The position numbers and the translations under genes were made by a program. From Botrytis cinerea B05.10 (Eukaryota > Ascomycota > Leotiomycetes > Helotiales > Sclerotiniaceae), in NCBI RefSeq assembly GCF_000143535.2, contig NC_037322.1, forward strand, positions 992,001 to 1,056,000: a DNA stretch of 64,000 bases. The letters run 5' to 3'. Of the stretch, positions 20,064-33,729 are shown in pieces (position 1 is the stretch's first letter; every line of letters starts with the position of its first letter). The notes under the pieces were generated by a model, which worked only from the letters and a program-made list of their open reading frames with translations, made no database searches and was not told where the DNA came from.

Positions 20064-22563
20064 TTATACCTTATTTAACCCCCCACTCGGAAAACTTCCA
20101 TCCTTATCATTTCTCACCACTTCCGCCGTCGAAACTCCACTGCTAGCTTCTACTCTATCCTCAGTCTCTGCCGTTGCTAAATCAGCCAGACGTTGAAGTC
20201 CTTGATTCGCAGCTGTAATCATATGTTGATTATCATCTGCTTTTGCCTTCACCACTGCACTTGTAACTTGTTGTGCTCCTTGACTTTGACTTTGAGTTTG
20301 ACTTTGAGACAAGCCAATTGACCCTCTTCTTTGAGCTCCCAAATTGTTGATCAAGAATTCCCTCGTTACTTTGTCCCAAGGCGAAGATGCAAGCCGACCT
20401 TCTAACATAGTTTTCAATGTACTGTCTGCTTCTTTCTTTGTAGTCTCGATTTGAAGAAGATTTGGAAGTGCAAGAGCTGCGAAACATTTGTAGTAATTTA
20501 CCAAAGGAGATTTGAGGTCCGGGTTAAAAGAAAGTTGACTGATAATATAATGAGTAGCTCTCATTTGTTCATCGGCGTCTTCTTGTGGCCCTTGAAGAAG
20601 TAATATAAGGAGATAAGCACACCAATAATTGACATGAAGAACGGGAGAATCGATAGGTGTGATACCAGAATTACTTAACTCATGACGTACGAGTTCGAGT
20701 TGGGTTTTGAGGAGTCGGGAGTGAAGTCCACGATAAACTGCGAGCGGTGCCAAGTCATTTGTAGCAAGATTCACCTCCGCGTAGTTTCCAATAACAACGG
20801 CGATACCTATATAGTCAGTAAGGGCCAAGTAGATAAGATGAGAGGGATGTACTTACGAACTAAATGGTATGGAACTTCACCCAATATAGCTCGATCATCA
20901 GGATAAATTTGTGCAACCGAATCTGGAATTTGTATTGGACACGCTCTCACTGCAGCATTCCATCTCTCCATAATGACCAAGCTAAACCAAACTCGTCTGG
21001 CATGCTTGTCATCAGAATCCGGATCATTGTTCGATTTGTCAATTGGTTTGTGTGCATGTAATTTCGTAGAATAGGCGAAACCAACAGCCGTACTCAACCA
21101 AACCGATGGTAACTGAATGATCTGACCGTCCTGGATATCACAAGGGAGATTGTTGGCCTCAATTGCTAGTAGCATCATGATTTGAAGGTGTACGATCGTT
21201 GTAGTAGGAGAACGAATGGTCTGCGAATCGTATTGAACTGCTTGAATGATCCTGGCAGCGTTTGTGATACCTCGTGGCTTAAGTGGAACAGCAGTTGGAA
21301 ACGATCTAATCGCAGCATATAACGCCTCCCAGAAAGCATGTCTGACGGGAGCAGGACAAGCAGAAAGCCGAGACATTAACCTAGTTTTAGTAAGAGATAG
21401 CATAGGATAAGTTGGGTGTATAAATTTATAATAACTAAATTTTGTTAGTAAATGTGTGATTCGTGCATTCCAAGTAACTACATACTTTTCAAGAAGAGAA
21501 TCATCAATATACTCCACAGGATCTTCACTTTGAGGCTGTGAGGTATGATTGACTGCTTCAACAGAGCCACTAACATCAGGCGCGTTCACCCACTTCTGCT
21601 GAGGTACTGTCATATTTGGCGAGTAGGTCTGCTCTCTGGTAGGGAGTTGAGCGGTACCAGGTAGTTGTGCACTGGTAGAATATGACGAATTTGAGATTGA
21701 AGACCGCGGTTGTTCTTGAGGAATCCAAGTGGAAGCTGACCTCTGTTGCTGATTCTGATACGGAGAATTAAATTCGCCGACCCCGGAAATTGAAGAATAA
21801 CCGCGCTTGCGGGGAATTTGCTCAGGGTTCGGCGTCGGAGAAAACTCTTCGGAAGGTCTTCTTTGTAGAATTTCTTGTGATTGTTGATATTGAGGCATCT
21901 CGCTTCCTTGCACTTGTCCTTCCAAGGTATTGATCCGATCAGCAAGCTCTTTAATGTAGCTACTACTTTGTCAGTGAGTTTCCTTCAAGATCATGATTGC
22001 CTGTTTTACAACACCTACCCTTTACTTGGTCCACGTTTCATAGGTTGCCTGCTAAATTGACAGTGAACACCAACTCTTTTACAGTTTGAGCATATATCTT
22101 CATTTCCAGGTTCATTGGCATTGCATCTGATTTTCTTTCTCCGACATTCATCACAAGCTCTCGATACCTTTGATCTCTTTCTTCCAGCTGGAGAAATAGA
22201 ATCATCCTCATATTGAGGACCTACTTCCATAAGTCCATGGTTCAGAGGTGCATGACCTCCATGCATTTGATGATCTGGTTGGTATTGGTGGTTCATGTTG
22301 ACATTTGCTTGACTTCGAGAATCTGGGTTTTCGCTCATTCCACGATTGGCTCCCATATTTGGCTGCATACTACGTGACAATTGAGCATCGGCGGATAATT
22401 GTTCTGCAAGCTGCAGCTCATCGGGAGTTGGTAAATGTTGGTGATGTTGATTGGGATGTGGGTTTGAGGAATTTGGTCCATAGAACGGCCCACCACTACT
22501 ATCAGCAGCAGTCGCGTTAGGAGATGGATAGGATTGCATTGTTGGCGCGTCGTTATGATTCAT
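20064..22563 (-). CDS. Zn2Cys6 transcription factor, RGT1-like glucose-transport regulator
   Basis: Three exons: 22,563-22,019, 21,959-20,857 and 20,806-20,064 (introns of 59 and 50 bp, GTAGGT...TAG and GTAAGT...TAG), giving 796 residues in a consistent frame. The N-terminus is Asn/Gln/His-rich. A binuclear zinc cluster occupies C137, C140, C147, C158, C161 and C168 (C-x2-C-x6-C-x10-C-x2-C-x6-C). After it comes SRQPMKRGPSKGYIKELADR, which crosses the first splice junction. The KRGPSKGY block after the cluster is shared with yeast Rgt1, the repressor of hexose-transporter genes, so a role in glucose-responsive transcription is likely. A coiled LADRINTLEGQ segment should support dimerisation. 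The middle region (about 310-640) fits the fungal-specific regulatory domain. Exact targets cannot be told from sequence. Confidence 0.88.
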
Positions 22564-25500
22564 GTTTTCACTTTGACTTCATCGGCGCAAAAGGAAGGAA
22601 CGTTGATTATCTTCCTAATTGAAAAAGTGTTAGTTATGAGAATTCCTATCTATGGTACGTTTATGCACTTCCATCCATTCACTCCCATCTCGATCCCAAT
22701 AGCTACCGCACATGGGTTATGGCTACAGTCCTGACATTCTCAAACAATGAAATTGGCGTCAATGAACTTACTTGAAAGGATTTTTGAGGGAGACGACGTA
22801 TGCGACTCCGATTAAGCAGGTTGCAGAACAGTGAACAAGCAGATGCTCACTGTACAACGACCGGGAGTTGTAGATTGTTAAGTTTTGATGGTATGATGAA
22901 TCTGGAAATTTTCGGTGATGGAAGAACTGTTGTCCGAGAAGCTGTACAAAGATAGAAAGGTAAGCTGAAGCATTCAAATTAACCAAGGGCCCTTCAAAGG
23001 TGTGCGAATTAATAAGAGGACGTCCAATGAAAATCACAAGCTCGAGACACTAATGAGGATCCAGAATATGGTGGAGCGTGGTTCCATACCTCGGTGATAA
23101 CAACCTCCGATGGGGTAAATATGATCCCTCCCTTCAATGTTCAATCAACCCACATGGCCAAAACTCTCGACGCTAGATGGATGTCTGGAGCGAGGAAGGG
23201 AAGAAACAATGGTGATGTTGAATTGAAGCGGAACCTTCGGATAATCCTTGACGGGGGATTGTCAGAGTTAGACTCTGGACCAAGAGTAAGAATGGGAGAG
23301 AAGCAAGAAAAAAGTAAGAAGTGGCTTTTTGAATGATGATGACGATGATGGCGGTGGAAGTCATGTCATGGGAAAGAGATCATATGGGAATGAATGAATG
23401 AATGAATGTGCAATAGCTAGAATAGTCCCAGGATTGATTGGCCACTCACTCGAATATTGAAACTGTCTCCAGAATGATATGGGTAGGGAGATGTGAAGGA
23501 GGGGTTGGTCTCTCGCTGTGTCTTCAATGGTGTCTTGTTTTCTTCTTGTTTTGCTTGTTTCTACCTTCTCGCTCTCGCTTTCTTCCGCGAGAGACGCAGA
23601 CTCGAGATGCTGTTTCACAATACCTTGCCTGTACTACATCACAATAAAACACTGCGGAGAATTCGAGGACCTATCAATTGTCAGCTTCCCCATACCCATT
23701 CATGGTTATACACCACCAACTTCCACATGCGAAGAAGGGTGTTGATCTGACCTTGCAATCTTCACTCTTGGATCTTCGATGCTGTACTTTGTGGTTGCAG
23801 TTGCAGTTGCAGTTGCAGTTGCAGTTTCAGTTGCAGTTGCATCAAGAATTCTTCTTTCCTTCATCCTTTTTCACTCATACTTCACGAGTGTGTATGTAGG
23901 TCATAGTCATGCTCATGTTCACAACTGAAAGAAGCTTCCTCGGCAGGTGATCCTTCCAAGTTGTGGAGAAGGCAGAGGGAGGGGGACGGGAGCTACGAAT
24001 GTGGAAATGTGGGGGAGCAGGGCGGGAAAAGGTCAAGGAAATGGATCAATATATCCGCGGCCGGGTTAACTAGGTATCTCGGAGAATGGTTACGAGCGAT
24101 GTCCAGAGGGAAACCCGTCTTTTATTTATTTGACTTCCTGTTGATCCACCATCGGCCACATCTACAAATACTGACCAGCCTCCATGTAAACTCTCGGGAG
24201 CCCTTGCAGGAGGGTTGGGGATGATATCCTCGTACTCATATCTCCCTCTCCTCATTGGGCCTACCATCTCCTGCCCTGCCAATTCCACTTCAATCCTCTG
24301 GAGACGAGTCCACGCACACATACGGTATCCTGCCAACTTTCCCCAAACAGCCGATGGAATCTATACTCATTTGATCACTTGCATACTGCCCTCATGCATT
24401 TATCCAGCCTAAATACCCCAGACCACCTTGTCCGTTCCCGAAGAACCTACAATTCCACCACTTCCCATCCTCTCTCTGCCAAAAGAAGCCTGATCTCGCC
24501 GGAAGAAGAAGTACTATTGTTCCGTTCGAGCCTACACCATTGACATCCTCCCAATCTCATCATGCGACGTAAATCCTAAGAGTGCAACTTGTGCCCATAT
24601 TCCAGTCCCCGATGTAACGTTCAAGTCACTCATCAGCCTTTACCGGCGGGGTATCAGTGCCGTATTGTGGACCAAGATGCGACCCTTTCAATATTAATAG
24701 GGACGTGTCTGTCTTGGCAAACAGGATCTTCTCAATCCCTCTTACCTCTGTCTTCTCCGTTCATTTTCTCTTTCGCCTGCAGCGCAGAAAGGAGGGGGCT
24801 CGGTCAAATGTTTTAGAATACCGAGATCTTCTGTTGCAACTGGAGGATATTTATCCCATTTCCTCCGCCTTCTACGCAAGAAGAAGTGTACTTTACCTAT
24901 TGTTTGAACGTAGCATGAAACGTTCAGGCAATCCGACAAGCGTGCAAGTGCCTTGTCAAATCGCACCAATCTCACCTAGGATCTAATCACCACTGGATCA
25001 ACCTTTGACAAATTATCAACGAGATACCAATCTTCACCACTCCTCTCCATATCTAGATCGTGTTCGATCAAATTTGCGACTCGGATACCACCGTTTTCCC
25101 TATTGACGCTTTCTTACGACTTTTCTTACTGCCCTCTCGTGCTTTTACATTACGAATTCAGACTAGTGAAGTCAGCGTCTAATCTGTCAGCCGATCTGTT
25201 GACTTGTTTATGGTGACATTGCGTAAAGAATATTGGGAGCGACTGATGCATGATAAAGTACATCTCGTATCGTTACTTCGGCATAACCGTTTTGCCTGCA
25301 GACATCTATGTAACAAGGGTTGACATCCAATCCTCAATTTGTGGACGGAAAAACATATAAACGCGAGATCATCACTAAAGTCAGTTACTTCATTCATATC
25401 AAGTGCATACACAGGATGCATCATGATATGTTTTGGTCATGTAAGTCATTTATCGCTATTCACACAAGAGACGTCTATAAAAATATAATGCCACCTGAAA

Positions 25501-25640
25501 ATGCTGCACTTCTTGTGCCAAACGCTATTGCCGCCAGTCTGTACTTGAAACTCATGGGAAAGTGATCATCGTAAGTAATCGAATTCGATATCCAAAGATC
25601 AGGAATTTGCACACAGAGGCCATTTGCCTTTCCACCGGTG
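22564..25640. other. intergenic region, 5' side of the RGT1-like gene and 3' side of the copper-fist gene
   Basis: No convincing gene. A 6-base GTTGCA minisatellite lies near 23,800-23,840 and a short AATG run near 23,390-23,408. The part next to 22,563 is probably the long promoter and leader of the Zn2Cys6 gene. Confidence 0.5.
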
Positions 25641-27176
25641 TTATTGTCTCCAGACATTCTCACCCTGTACTCCATTCTCATTGTTGGCCGCAATGTTGTT
25701 TGCGACCGAATACTCCGTCATCCAAAAATTGTCGGTCTCTTCTACGTTTATGGGCAAGAAAGTGTTGTTCTCCTCGAATGGTATTTGCAGAGTATTCTTA
25801 ATCTCGGATGGATATCCTGTCATGGGTAGACTGTGGTTTGTAGACGTCAATGGTATAAATTCGCTGGGGCTTGGTTTCATGAATTCCTCAAGTCCAAAAT
25901 TTCCAACATCATTGCTTGCGAGCATTTGCATCTGTGTCATGTCGAGATAAGATGACGTCGTACTTAATCTGTATCTATCAACTTCTCCACCAAATTCTGA
26001 GGCATCAAGATCAGATCCATATTGGTTGTTTTGATTATTCATCAATGTAGGCCTGGAAGGGTCCGAAACACCCATAAAATCTTCGATTTCTGATTGTTCC
26101 CCAGAGGTTGATGTAGTCGTTAATGCTGGATGATCGATACTAGAAAAGTCGAATCCATTAAATGATGCTGCTTGGCTATAAGAAGAGGCTGCGAAATTAT
26201 CATCGTTGAAATTTAATCCCTCGTAATTACTCCAGTCGATAGAAGCGGAACCGATTCCGGCGGAGAATATCGGTTGTTCAAAATCTTGGATTGCCCCGCC
26301 AAATCCATCGAATTGATATATGTTATTGTAATCGGGGGTCGACATATTCGTTATATCCAAAGGGGGTAATTGTCCATTCATTTGCTGGAAATTTGTTGTT
26401 GGGCTAACGAGCGGCGATGCATGCTCGGACTTGACCATTCGCTGCTCCTGTTGAGCACTCACCATCGAGTCTTTGATCTGAGATTCGCTGTGTAAGGTAT
26501 CGATAGCGTTCGTATGTGGTAAATTGTCAACAGACCTATTGGCCAGGCTCGATGAAGATTGGCCATGGATTGAGTGTGCTCGGGGCACAGTGTATGGGAG
26601 ACCACATTTGTGAGCCATGTTGTTATTCTTGTGTACGGGTTTGTGGTGACCATTGGTAAATATCGTCAAATTGTTTTCCGATTGAGTGGTCTGCGCGCGA
26701 GGCCGTCTTGATTTGGATACTGGTACAGAAATCGAAGGGGTTTCGTCAGAGTCAGACTCGGGTACTGGAGGGAGATGATCGTTTTTCAAAGCGCAAGTGC
26801 ATCGGGCTCCATGGCTGCAGCAGCAGGTATCTGCTTCAATCATGTCAGAAACTGGAATTGTTGTGCCAGCAGTATGTTGTAAAAGCTCACCCTGTATGTC
26901 TCCATTTTCCGGACAGGATCCTTTGGAATGTGCCTTTTCCGAACCGCATTCACATCGAACATGTGCTGCTCTGGATTTGCGCATGGTTCGACAATGAGTA
27001 CATTGTGAGACAGGACGACCCTAAACAAGTTTGATTAGCAAGATCGGCACGCCAAAATACAATTGGTATACCTTTTTATTGATGTGCTGCAGAGGTCTGT
27101 CTGAATGATGACAATTGCTAACACGATGACCTCTGACACAAGCATCACAAGCCCACTTTTCTCCGTCAATGATCAT
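25641..27176 (-). CDS. copper-fist transcription factor, AceA/Cuf1-like
   Basis: Two exons: 27,176-27,072 (35 codons) and 27,020-25,641, separated by a 51-bp intron (GTATAC...TAG); 494 residues. The first 40 residues form the copper-fist DNA-binding module: MIIDGEKWACDACVRGHRVSNC provides the Cys/His zinc ligands and KGRP the minor-groove contact. It is followed by a Cys cluster (CTHCR, CEC) and later CCCSHGARCTC, the C-x-C type copper-sensing cluster. The wording CALKNDHLPPVPESDSDE after it is typical of the copper-detoxification activators (AceA of Aspergillus, Cup2/Ace1 of yeast) rather than the copper-uptake activator Mac1/GRISEA, so induction of metallothionein or a CrpA-type copper exporter is the likely role. 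The rest is disordered and acidic, with FDGFGG and FDFSS hydrophobic islands typical of activation domains. Confidence 0.9.
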
Positions 27177-30100
27177 CTTGAAGAGAGATGAATCGAGCGT
27201 GAGATGTATATTTTAGGTAAGAGCAAGGTGAAAGGTGGACGACCGTCAACAAGTCGTCACTGATAACAAGAGGGGAAAAAACCACCCTCAAGATGATAGA
27301 TGAGATCTTTTAGGAAATTGTATGCAATTCAATTGAACTGCCGAGTCGATAACAGATCGAGTCGAAGCAAATAAAATTCAAGAGACCAAGATGTGAAATC
27401 GTCTGTGTATAATCAAAGTAAAATGCCGCTGCCGTGGTATATGGGGTATATGCCCTTTGACTCCAAATGTGAATATTTGTTCCAACGCCGGGAAGATGCG
27501 ATATCCGAGAATAGAAAAGTGAGAGAAGATGGAGGGGAGATTTGGTGTTTTTTTAAGATTTTGTTTTTTTTACAATGGCAGAGCCTTGCACCGTCTGGCG
27601 CCGGCTTAGAACAGCGGGACACCGAGGCCGGTTTGGCTTTACCAAATTATATGGTTCTGATCCTTTGTTTGGAGGACAAGTTGAAATGTGAATAGGTTGA
27701 TAGAAAACTGGGCGATGAAAATGAATTATATGAGGAATACGGTGACCCTGAGCCCACAGTATTAAGATTTGGGTGTTTGTGGTTGAAACGAACCAAAGAC
27801 GCAGTTCGACCAGTTCGTGGGTTTATGGTGTGGCCAGTGTGTAGCGTGGAATGAGGATGACGGGTAATGAGGGTGAGAAGTGGGCTGCGTCTGATCGCTT
27901 GTGCTTGTAAGAAGGCGCGGGTGGGTGTGTATTGTTCGTGCCAGGAGAGAGAAGGGAGAAGGGCGTGGTGCGAGGGAGTGCGAGGGAGTGCGAGGGAAAG
28001 CGAGTGGTGGTGGTGGGCGTGAGAGCGAGTGGGCGTGGTGGGCGTGGTGGGCGTGCATGAGTGGGGAGTGGGAGTAAGAAATACTTGGGAGCCAGGTAGT
28101 GAGGGTTGTGAAATATTTGTTGGTCTAGCTATCCCACTATTTCCTCCAAAGTAGTCGTTGTTTGGTTAGTCTCATCGAAGCGAAACACTTCAATTTCATT
28201 CATCGCGTTCATTATTCGTTCATTATTATTTGACTACGACGGACTCACACTCCTTCGGTCTGTCCATGGCCCTTGGATCGAGTCGAGTCGAGTCAAGCAA
28301 GTTCAAGCCAGCTCAAGCCAGTCCAAGTCAATTCAAGTCACATCAAGTCACACCAAGCCGTGTCCATCAAGCAGGTTTGCCAACGGTGCCGGTATAGGCT
28401 TTGTGCCCTTTGCCAGCGAAATAGAGGATGGGTGATGAGCACCTGCCTCTGATCATCAATAGTCTTGTAATATAGCCTAGAAAGAATTCTTTTCTTCTCT
28501 TTGTTCCCTTGCTTTATTGGCTGCCGCTACTCTGTGCAATGTACACTTTGCTACCCGTGTCAGACTAATAACAGTCTGCCATCTACAATCTAGAATCGAC
28601 AAAAATGCAATATATGAAATACCTAGCTAGCACTTGCCCAGCGCCAAATCTTGACTTGCATGTACGAAGCTTCCGCCATCACTTTCTGGGCGGTGGCCCT
28701 CTACTCTTGTTTTGATTTGGACGGTCAGTTTTAAAGACTGTAGAGTACGACTACCCTATCTGTTTCCCGGTCCAAAGTTTGAGTCGTCAAATTATTTTGC
28801 AACCTAATGGTGGCATGGCGGCTTGGAGACTCCATATACGGGCAGGTCGAGATTAGGGCTAAGAGAAATAATATCAATCAGAGCAATCAGAGCAGAAAGA
28901 TTATCAGAATCCACAATCCATCCACCAAGTACCTACATTTAGCCAGCATAGTTTACTTCCCCGGAAACGGTTTTGATTTCATTGAAACATATTCCTGTTG
29001 TCAGCTAATCTAAGTAAGCATTTAGACATGCAGATAAGCAAACAAGCAAGATGATGGATGTTTTTATTTTGCAGCAACCGATTCAACCACCGATCTGTTT
29101 GCCCGATTATTGGTTCACCACATGAAAGGTCTCGTCTAATTTAGTCAATGAAGGAGTCGTATCAAAGTACTTATTTCCAACTAACTTCAAACATCCTTCA
29201 ATGAGAGTACATCGAGGATTCATCGGCCCACTATCAAGATCGAATCTCTGTTCGTGCCTTGCCATGACAACGTAGATCCGAATACAATAAATACCTTTAT
29301 GGTTACTGTACACTTTCTTCAAGGAATATATGCAAGCCATTCACACATCCCACCACACTTACAGGTCCCCATGAATCAGCATCAGCATCAACAACAACGA
29401 CTCAGCCCCAAAACCGATACCCACCCCGTATAATTACCGTTCTTCTGACGGACCCGGAATATCAGCAACCCAAGATAGTCGACGTTACACCAACTTCCAT
29501 GTATCATATTTGATATGGCTTGGAACGATGTGCACGCAAATCATGGTGTGGTGACGAAGAACGTTCGGAATTTCTACGGGACGGGAATGATATCCTCCTG
29601 TCTTACCTTATGGCTCACGCACGCACCACGGTTGAAAGGAGAACACAATCTGTAATAATAGCATATACACAATGGATGTTCATCTCCCGAAATATTTGTC
29701 TAGCTATTTGACGATCTTACCACTAGTTCTACGGCAGTCGGTAGTCGAGATCGAGCCCTTGAAATTTACGATTTCACCAACTCGAGACCAAAGAACCCTC
29801 AATACAAACACGGTATGACAAACAGGCCTTCATTCACTTTAGCGCTGTAGTGCAATGCATGGCCGACGAGTCCACCAGAATGCTGGGATTTTAACGCTGA
29901 AGTTATAGGATAGTCGAAAACTTTGTGCCACATGCGAATTTTAGAGTTGCCACGTTCGAAGACAGCTGCATGAAATTATTCGCAAGGGATGCACTCGCCT
30001 GGCTCCTTGTACATATCATATGAACTTCAACCCCACGACGGGAATCCAGAGGAACGATCAAATCTGAAGTGCGTGCTGCGCCCTCTTCGTCATATTATGA

Positions 30101-32420
30101 CTGATGTCAACCATCATTTAATTGGTGGTACGATATTCTAATGCCACGATGCTCTATGGTGATGAAAATCAAATCTTGAGTGTATTATGATCATCTGCTC
30201 ACCTGCACTTATTTCACTTCGAACAATCACACGGACTGATTCTTCTTGTTTATTTACTTTGAAATGATGAAATGCTGTAGGCACAGAAATGTTGCGGGGG
30301 TCAATTGAACTCCTTATATCATGCATTATATGTTGTATCTTTGCAGTCTTGCATTGATAGTATTGACTGTCCCACAAGCGAATTGAAATTAAGGGATGGA
30401 CCCGAGAACGAAATTTCAGTAGGAACTCAGCTCCAATGTTTTCAATATCTACCTACAATCCAGACTTCCACAATTCACCATTCTGCCCGGATATTCAAAT
30501 TACACCACAAGATCAAAAACAATCAAAACATCCTCTCTCGCGCGAGTCTCGCGCTACCCGCTCTCAATTCAATTTCATCCGCAATCCTCAATCCTTCTCT
30601 CATGTGCAATATTTACATTGCCTACAGAATCAACTAATGCAGATGCAACCTGCCTGTGAGCTTCAAAACCACAACCCCACGCATCAAATGTCCTCGAGCT
30701 CAAGACCTTAAACTTAATCTGTCTACTCCTCCGGCCTGCGCGAACAGAATGTACACAAACAGGGCAAGAAAACAGGTTCTCACCGCCAGAGATACTCGAC
30801 GAAATGGATGACATACGAAGCAAAATGAACCAATAGAATAAATACCTCATTTGTGTCACGTGGACTGCATGTGCAATTCATCCAACCCTCCTCGTGGAGC
30901 AGGTCGAGCATTTCCTGTTACGAGCAAGTAAGAAAACCCTTGATTCTCAGAGGTGCATTGCGTTGCATTCATTATCCAATCATACTTGCATAATGTGAAA
31001 AACGGAAGGGAAAGTAAGGGTCCTAGATTTGCACTACTAGGTCAAAGAAATTAGAGACCGCGGCAGCAAACTCAAATCAAGATTATCAAATTAAAAATAA
31101 CCCACGTGTTGCCAAGTACATTAAGAGGCGTCGGGGTCTTGATGGGCGGTAGTAATGTGGTCAAGTCGTTTCATGCCTGGAATTGAAGGTCGATCGTTCA
31201 ATTGCCGTCGCTATCAATGTTTATAGGGAATAAGCTTTTTTGGCAGGCAGGTAGGTAGGTATGTGCATCGGCGTCCGTGGATGGTAGGGTGACGATGAAT
31301 CAGTTCCGGATTCCGAGGGGTGCACGAGGTGGAATGGGACAGCATGGGGAGGTATGTGCTGGACATGATTGTGCTTGAGTGTGTGTATGAATGAATATTC
31401 AGAGAAAATTACATCCCCTAGTAAGTAAAAAGTAATATACTGCTTACCTGACTCGATACAATGATACTCGTCTCAATACCGAGTCTCTTTCCATCACTTT
31501 CTTCTCTTGCGCAGAGCAGATCCATTCCAGATTTCACATACTAGGTGATTAGACACCTGTTCGGAGATATCGAAACTTGTGATCTGATCTTACAATACGC
31601 ATCGACTGTGGCGCGCGTCGGTATTCATTCCATCCATCTACGGCATCAAATGATCTCGAGTCTGAGCGCAATTTCCAGCTTACGAATGCGTTCCCAAAGA
31701 TCTGGGACGGAGATACCCATTGCGATCTTCGTCGATGATTTTTTTATATTTTATAGTTGCGAGAAACTAGCGCACCCATCCATATCTTTAATCAGACTAC
31801 GCACAACCGAGATGATTAATTTGGGTAGTGAGAATGGCAAGTGCTTTGCATTGACCCGTACAATAGGTAATCTTGAGGTAATCAGGCGAGGAAACCGAAA
31901 TGCCCCCTTTCCATGTAACCGAACACTACACCTACATAGGTATACTTTGTACGTTTTCTGCACGACGCATTGGAATGGGTAGCAGAAATACAGAGGTGGA
32001 TAGATCAATGCGCCCCCACGGAATCTATAGTATCGCGGAATACTCACGTCGTACGGAATCTGTACGATATGACTCGGTCTCCGGTTCCGGTAGACTGATC
32101 TTGATTTGAAAAGGTGGAATTTGTTATACGATGTGTAGTTTACTATCTGTGTTTCACTCCAAGATGAATCGTTGTTGCAGGCGTGTGTTTTGATTATTGT
32201 ATTAGTACTACTTAGTGAGGTATCATAAAGCATATCCGCAAGTGAACCGCCCTTATTTCATTTTCCTATCATTTCATTTCCTTTCACTCACTCCATCCAG
32301 AATTCCTGTTATGTATTTCATCATGATGTGTTTTCAGCTGGAAGTTTCCTAGCGATCATTTTCTTCATTTCGCATTCCTCCACCGCCCGTTTGGATACTC
32401 AGACTCGAGAGAGGACAAGT
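27177..32420. other. long intergenic region
   Basis: About 5.2 kb with no gene that I can support. It contains a GCGAGGGAGT/GGGCGTGGT repeat tract near 27,965-28,050 and a CAAGTCA/TCAAGCCAG repeat tract near 28,280-28,360. A short minus-strand frame ending at 29,107 has a protein-like composition but lacks supporting exons. The part next to 27,176 should be the copper-fist promoter. Confidence 0.5.
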
Positions 32421-32843
32421 TCAAGAAGTCTTCTTGGAGCTACCGGGTGCAGCAGTAATAGGTCTTCCTTGATTGCGTTGATAGACGGTGTATGCGACGA
32501 AGGTAGCGCCGAGGGCGGCGATGATAACTATGTTGCCTGTTTGAAGAAAAGGTTTAGCTCGTGTTCTGATTATTTCACCTTTCATTCTTCCTATTCCCTT
32601 TCTGGTTCTAATTCTACCATTTGCAAGGAAAGTAAACATACTCAAGACAAACTTCAACAATCCCTCAAATGTCTGCGCAATACCCGCGAGAGCAGAACCG
32701 ACTGCAGCGAAAAGTGCATTGATGAGGCCGAGGATGGTGCTGAGGATTGATTGGAGGAAGGCGATGATGGAGCTGAAGGTTGCGATGATGGCGTTGAAGA
32801 TGGAAGAGACGAGGTTTGTGAGAGATTCAACGAGGGAAGGCAT
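32421..32843 (-). CDS. small membrane protein of unknown function
   Basis: Two exons, 32,843-32,642 and 32,536-32,421, with a 105-bp intron (GTATGT...CTAAAC...CAG), give 105 residues. The unspliced frame is also open, but the intron signals are strong and the spliced product joins hydrophobic stretches sensibly (FVLSNIVIIAALGATF). The N-terminal 65 residues are an almost continuous hydrophobic/amphipathic helix rich in Ile, Leu, Phe and Ala (SSIFNAIIATFSSIIAFLQ...). A second membrane segment, NIVIIAALGATFVAYTVY, ends in a short basic tail. I do not recognise the family; composition suggests an organelle or ER membrane protein. Confidence 0.65.
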   Translation of the reverse strand: MPSLVESLTNLVSSIFNAIIATFSSIIAFLQSILSTILGLINALFAAVGSALAGIAQTFEGLLKFVLSMFTFLANGRIRTRKGIGRMKGEIIRTRAKPFLQTGNIVIIAALGATFVAYTVYQRNQGRPITAAPGSSKKTS

Positions 32844-33729
32844 GGCTGCTTTGGTATTTGATGGCGATTCGAGTTGAATTAGGTTGAATCGCGTCGTTCT
32901 GGTTTGATTTGTTTTATGATTGGATTGCGATGGAATTGTATAGTAGATAGATGAAGTGTATAATGATCCAGATCTCGAATTTAGTAGATGTGGCGGTGAA
33001 ATCTATCAATTTATACCTGCTACTCTTCAATGCATACCCTTCGTTCTCCCCTTTGTGGCGTTCCTTATCAAAGATGACCTCATTGCCGTAAGTAAACAAC
33101 TACGCAAAATTACCAATAGAAAGGAGCAAATGTTCCTGTTTGTTACAAGCATATGCGTCATATCCAAAACCTGTTTACAGCCCTATCACTGTCAACTGTT
33201 TACATCTCATTTCCGCATTCCTTGCCCTGCCATTCATGTATCCTGTCTCGCCGGTCACAGCTAGTCGCAGGGTATCGAATGTCAAGTTTGAAAACATGGA
33301 ATTCTTAGAGCCCGTCTTTCGTAAACGAGGACGTGAATGGTCAAATAAGCATGGAAATGGCAAAGAGGGATTGTAGGAAAGAATGATCTCCTCAGGGTTT
33401 GTCGCCATGCTCGTCATTGTTGCCAGGGGTTTTGTGGGGGCGGGCGCTAACGGACGCCAAGGCTTGGCGTTCGATGATGGAATTTTTTGGGTTTGGGGTG
33501 AAGCGAATGGAGGTGGAAGGGGAGAGATTGAGAGAAACCGTTGGGGGAGAAGCATACTTTCCCTATAAGTTTCTAGCTAAGGGGTCTCAGGATCAAAAAG
33601 GTCGAAGTGTCCGTTTCAGCCATATCGTATTGGGTTGAGCTGTGTTTCAAAAGATTCACGTGAGTTGGAAGACGGCTCTGGGAACTCAATTGGACCCCGA
33701 CCGTTCACACAAAATCTCCCCAACACAAA
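32844..33729. other. intergenic region between divergent genes
   Basis: Likely a shared promoter region between the minus-strand membrane protein and the plus-strand SET gene. A 126-codon minus-strand frame (33,175-33,555) is present but has no recognisable domain or supporting signals. Confidence 0.4.

Noticed and set aside
29107..29340. Minus-strand frame ending TKLDETFHVVNQ
   Set aside because: Protein-like composition, but no upstream exons, domain or start context could be assembled; may be a decayed gene fragment.
33175..33555. 126-codon minus-strand frame between the membrane protein and SET genes
   Set aside because: No recognisable domain; probably promoter DNA, although a small mitochondrial-type protein cannot be excluded.
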